From the NCBI GenBank assembly GCA_036493755.1, contig DASXPG010000031.1:1-9339 (forward strand): a stretch of DNA of 9,339 nucleotides, written 5' to 3'. The notes under the pieces are model-generated. The model ran no database searches. It was not told the DNA's origin and was given only the letters and a program-made list of their open reading frames with translations. Source of the DNA: DASXPG01 sp036493755. GTDB lineage: Bacteria > Gemmatimonadota > Gemmatimonadetes > Gemmatimonadales > JACORV01. The position numbers were made by a program, and so were the translations under genes. This document shows, piece by piece, positions 6,954 to 9,339 of the stretch (position 1 is the first letter of the stretch; every line of letters begins with the position of its first letter).

Positions 6954-7841
6954 TCAGCTCGGCGTGCGCAGGCGGGGCGTCGTGGTGATCAGCACCACGC
7001 CGACCAACACGCAGATGCTGCCGACGATGGTGCGCAGGCCCAGCGGCTCGCCGGCGAAGAAGTAGCCCAGCAGCACCGCAACGACCGGGTTGACGTAGGC
7101 ATAGGTGCCCACGCGGGTCGGCGACTCGTGATGGACCAGCCACACGAAGGCGGTGAAAGCGACGATCGAGCCGGCGACGGTCATGTAGAGCAGCGCGAGC
7201 CAGGCGTCGCGCGAGACCGCGGCCGGATGGAAGCGCTGGAATTCGCCGAGGGCGCCGGCCGCCAGCAGCAGGAACAGGCCGCCCGCAAGCATCTGGGCTC
7301 CGGAGCTCATCACGCGGGAGTCGGGGAGCGGGACTTTCTTCGCCAGGGCCGTTGCCACCGACCAGCAGAGCGCACCGACGATGATCGCGATCGCGCCGGC
7401 GGGATCAACGGTTTCGCCGGCGAGGTTGAGACCGCGGCTCACCAGTACGACGACGCCGGCGAGGCCGACAGCCAGGGCCAGCGATAGCCGAGGCGTTGGG
7501 CGCTGCGTGCCGAGGATCACGATTTCGGAGAGCGCGGTGAAGGCCGGGATCGTGGCCATCATGACGGCGGTGAGTCCCGACGGCACCCGTTGCTCGGCCC
7601 AGAACACCAGCCCGTAGTTCACCACGAAGAAGGGCACGGCGAGCAGCGCGATGCCGCCCCATTCGCGCCGGCTGGGCACGCGCTGGCGGCGCGCGAGGGC
7701 CCAGGCGAAGAGGACGATGCCGGCGAGGGTGAAGCGGATTCCGGCGAGGAGAAAGGGTGGGACCTCGTGCACGCCGATGCGGATGGCGAGGAAGGTCGAT
7801 CCCCATACCAGGTAGATGATCGCGAAGCAGAGGACGCTCAA
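6954..7841 (-). CDS. EamA/DMT-superfamily transporter (YedA-like)
   Basis: A ten-helix inner-membrane transporter of the drug/metabolite family, built from two EamA repeats (about 3-135 and 148-287 of the 295-residue form). Marks shared with E. coli YedA are LVWGSTFLAIRIG in helix 1, PPFLLAGIRFTLAG, VPSGLTAVMMATIPAFTAL and TYAYVNPVVAVLLGYF. The likely role is export of a metabolite or amino acid; the substrate cannot be told. The start is uncertain. The frame is open back to GTG 7871, but its first ten residues (GSIPTRVTP) are translated tRNA-Lys T-arm sequence, so I prefer TTG 7841, six bases after the tRNA 3' end. Neither has a good ribosome site; the longer form is nearer YedA in N-terminal length. 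It heads the probable eamA-DUF6526-msrB operon. Its native upstream region was apparently the tRNA gene, now interrupted. Confidence 0.85.
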   Translation of the reverse strand: MSVLCFAIIYLVWGSTFLAIRIGVHEVPPFLLAGIRFTLAGIVLFAWALARRQRVPSRREWGGIALLAVPFFVVNYGLVFWAEQRVPSGLTAVMMATIPAFTALSEIVILGTQRPTPRLSLALAVGLAGVVVLVSRGLNLAGETVDPAGAIAIIVGALCWSVATALAKKVPLPDSRVMSSGAQMLAGGLFLLLAAGALGEFQRFHPAAVSRDAWLALLYMTVAGSIVAFTAFVWLVHHESPTRVGTYAYVNPVVAVLLGYFFAGEPLGLRTIVGSICVLVGVVLITTTPRLRTPS

Positions 7842-7846
7842 GGGAG

Positions 7847-7893
7847 TGACCCGGGTGGGGATCGAACCCACGACCTACGGATTAAAAGTCCAA
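7847..7893 (-). tRNA. 3' fragment of tRNA-Lys(UUU): probable att site of an island
   Basis: Read on the minus strand this is tRNA sequence from about position 27 to the discriminator base. It holds the anticodon loop CTTTTAA (anticodon TTT at 7886-7884), the stem arms GGA/TCC, the T-arm GTGGG-TTCGATC-CCCAC (7871-7855), the acceptor 3' strand CCGGGTC (7854-7848) and A73 at 7847. No CCA is encoded. The outer anticodon-stem pair is a T-T mismatch, and no D-arm lies upstream, so the tRNA identity stops at the anticodon stem and the fragment cannot be a working tRNA. A displaced 3' tRNA fragment facing away from lower-GC DNA is the usual mark of tRNA-targeted integration (attR/attL). Confidence 0.75.
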
Positions 7894-8102
7894 CCCGGGA
7901 AGGGGTCATTTCTGCGAACCAACCGGCAAGCCAGAACTTAGCGGTTCCAGTTGTGGGTCAAGGAGCAGCGAACATCGAGGTTTGGCAGCGCGAACCGCAC
8001 AGATTGCCGCACAGGTGATTCTGCTTGCATTCGGGCCATCCTCGAGCGATAACACAAGGGATGAAGCCTACGTGCCGCCCATTCCCTCGCTCTGGCTAAC
8101 TC
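7894..8102. other. Non-coding stretch at the island edge
   Basis: About 209 bases without a convincing gene lie between the tRNA fragment and the helicase-like gene. Besides the candidate promoter for the downstream gene, a TTGACC box on the minus strand (7961-7956) followed 15 bases later by TAAGTT (7940-7935) could drive transcription leftward into eamA, but the spacing is short. No integrase, inverted repeat of note or array is seen here. Confidence 0.4.
8025..8053 (+). promoter_or_regulatory. Candidate sigma70 promoter for the helicase-like gene
   Basis: TTGCAT (8025-8030) and GATAAC (8048-8053) are 17 bases apart. This predicts a start of transcription near 8060 and a leader of about 43 bases before ATG 8103. 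The -35 keeps TTG and the -10 matches four of six bases. Confidence 0.35.
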
Positions 8103-9339
8103 ATGAAAGCGCTAAAGGTCTTCGCATCTAGAGCCTTTCTGCGTGCGTATGACGATCCGGCTATGAGCCCGAAACTGGTGCGGAATGCTTTGGATAACCT
8201 GTACGCCCAGTATCTCCAATTGGGGCACGCCGCTTGGGATGAGTGCGAACCATGGGCTAGCCTTGCCGAAGCCGCGCGAAGCAATGGCCTTAGTCGAGTC
8301 TTAGAAGTCAAAGTTACGGGGGGCGATAGAATGCTTGTTGCCCTTAAAGAGTGTGAGTTGACGCTTCTCGATCTAGGCCCCCACGACCGAGAGTCCACCT
8401 GGGATCGAATCCGGAACAAGAAGCAGTGGATACGGGAACACATGGAAAAGAGGCTCCCAGTTCCACACCTGATTGCCAATTCCGCTTCGAGACTCGTCTC
8501 TCTCGAATCATCCGATGGCTGGAATCCTTTCTTCCCCGGCGAAGATACAGCAGAATGGGTGTCGTTCTTGGACGTCCAACAGCATGAGGCAGTTTCAACT
8601 ATTTGCGCAAGCGTTGAGGACCATACTCTCGAAGGCAAAGGAGACGCGGTCTGTCTTATTCTCGGCGGCCCTGGAACAGGGAAAACGGTTGTACTGCTCA
8701 GGCTTCTTGAGAAGCTCATTGAACAAAGACTTGACGTCGGTTTCTCGTGCTCCGGTCAAGTTCACGCGTATCTAGAGTCCTCAGCACAGCACAAGATTCC
8801 AAATATCAGCGCAGATGATACGATGGGACCGCAGGACGCATTGCTGTACGACGACCCTTCAAGTTTGGCCGAAATAGCTGTTTCTACCAACGGAGCCCCG
8901 AGAACGCTCGTCTTCGCACTAGACCCGCTCCAACTTGCAGAAATGCCGACTACAACTGAACTAAAGCGTTTGAGAATGAGGACCAGAGCGCGCGTTATCG
9001 AGCTTACTACGTGCTATCGACAAAGACGTAAGCTCGCTGAGCGCGTGGTCCACATGACAGACTTGCTAGCTCGGTCGAATCCGTATCTCGATAAAACCAA
9101 GAAGGTGGATTTCTCTGCGGAGTACGGGGAACTGCTCCAGCAGTTCAACACGCTTGAGCTGTACTACCCGCTGGGCGATTTCAAAGTACTCAAGAACCCA
9201 TCTAAGGATTTGCCGAAGAGAATCGAGGAACTATTCAGGACAAGGCTGTGGAGTCACTGGCCTCCAATACTCATGGTTCTCGACGAGGCGTGGTGCCCGG
9301 AAGTGCCCAAGGAATTGGCAAAGATCAAGAAATCGTCAA
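8103..9339 (+). CDS. SF1 helicase-like ATPase with RelE-like N-terminal domain (truncated by window end)
   Basis: 412 codons are visible and the frame is open to the right edge. Residues about 5-105 resemble the RelE/ParE-fold segment found before some UvrD-like helicases, with LSRVLEVKVTGGDRMLVALK and LTLLDLGPHD at 63-94. FLDVQQHEAV (155-164) stands where such proteins have a Q-type motif. The P-loop GGPGTGKT (188-195) is canonical. ALLYDDP (246-252) is the likely Walker B, with Asp instead of the usual catalytic Glu. LVFALDPLQLAEM (269-281) fits motif III and ELTTCYRQ (300-307) fits motif IV. The C-terminal helicase half is beyond the window. ATG 8103 is the first start after an in-frame TAA (8097-8099), and no Shine-Dalgarno is visible. 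Codon use (AGA, ATA, AAG, CTT, TTG) is unlike that of the GC-rich genes to the left, consistent with acquired DNA. Function is unproven; nucleic-acid translocation is inferred. Confidence 0.75.
   Translation, partial: MKALKVFASRAFLRAYDDPAMSPKLVRNALDNLYAQYLQLGHAAWDECEPWASLAEAARSNGLSRVLEVKVTGGDRMLVALKECELTLLDLGPHDRESTWDRIRNKKQWIREHMEKRLPVPHLIANSASRLVSLESSDGWNPFFPGEDTAEWVSFLDVQQHEAVSTICASVEDHTLEGKGDAVCLILGGPGTGKTVVLLRLLEKLIEQRLDVGFSCSGQVHAYLESSAQHKIPNISADDTMGPQDALLYDDPSSLAEIAVSTNGAPRTLVFALDPLQLAEMPTTTELKRLRMRTRARVIELTTCYRQRRKLAERVVHMTDLLARSNPYLDKTKKVDFSAEYGELLQQFNTLELYYPLGDFKVLKNPSKDLPKRIEELFRTRLWSHWPPILMVLDEAWCPEVPKELAKIKKSS

Noticed and set aside
7842..7871. EamA N-terminal extension starting at GTG 7871
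   Set aside because: The residues GSIPTRVTP are a translation of the tRNA T-arm and acceptor sequence, and no good ribosome site precedes them. Kept only as an alternative start.
7847..7907. A 61-base tRNA-Lys lacking the D-arm, using GACCC at 7907-7903 as the 5' acceptor strand to pair with GGGTC
   Set aside because: Only five pairs form, the remaining bases do not complete the acceptor stem, and no D-arm or tRNA-like linker follows. An att fragment explains the sequence and the composition change better; a decayed tRNA gene remains possible.
7894..8102. Integrase gene, CRISPR array or repeat cluster near the att fragment
   Set aside because: I looked for all of these and found no reading frame, regularly spaced repeat or long inverted repeat in this stretch.
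8096..8719. Minus-strand open frame opposite the helicase-like gene
   Set aside because: It is Ser-rich antisense, including the complement of the P-loop, and has no domain or ribosome site. The + strand frame has ordered SF1 motifs.

Overview
The window looks like chromosomal DNA of a high-GC soil bacterium of the Acidobacteriota/Gemmatimonadota type. The best lineage clue is the small PadR-type regulator overlapping by 4 bp a large two-module MacB/FtsX permease with no ATPase beside it. This pair matches the 'acidobacterial PadR' and 'acidobacterial duplicated orphan permease' (ADOP) families. By eye, bases 1 to about 7850 are roughly 65-70% GC and bases 7900-9339 roughly 50%.

Layout of the GC-rich part. 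On the minus strand at the left edge are the first 34 codons of a lipoprotein gene and, upstream of it, a complete class IV aminotransferase (IlvE type). A 151-bp divergent spacer holds a GC-rich hairpin and a perfect 19-bp palindrome that runs into the padR ribosome-binding site. The + strand then carries padR and the ADOP permease. A minus-strand DoxX-family membrane protein ends inside the permease stop region (10-bp convergent overlap). Divergent from doxX is a + strand ankyrin-repeat protein. Convergent to that is a minus-strand run read leftward: an EamA/DMT transporter, a DUF6526-like two-helix membrane protein and a methionine sulfoxide reductase B with a Tat-like leader. The three are spaced 15 and 36 bp apart and probably form one transcription unit.

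The boundary. At 7847-7893, minus strand, lies the 3' part of a tRNA-Lys(UUU) gene, from the anticodon stem to the discriminator base, with no recognisable D-arm. This is the pattern left at the distal end of an element integrated into a tRNA gene, and the base composition changes exactly there. I infer that 1-7850 is the host chromosome and that 7894 onward is the left end of a genomic island whose intact tRNA-Lys copy should lie beyond the right edge.

The island part. After about 200 non-coding bases with a plausible promoter, one + strand gene (8103 to the window end, truncated) encodes a superfamily 1 helicase-like ATPase. Its N-terminal segment resembles the RelE/ParE-type fold found in front of some UvrD-like helicases. 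Its P-loop is clear and it has an unusual Asp-Asp in the probable Walker B position. Placement at an island edge makes a defence or mobile-element role plausible, but nothing else of the island is visible, so that remains inference.
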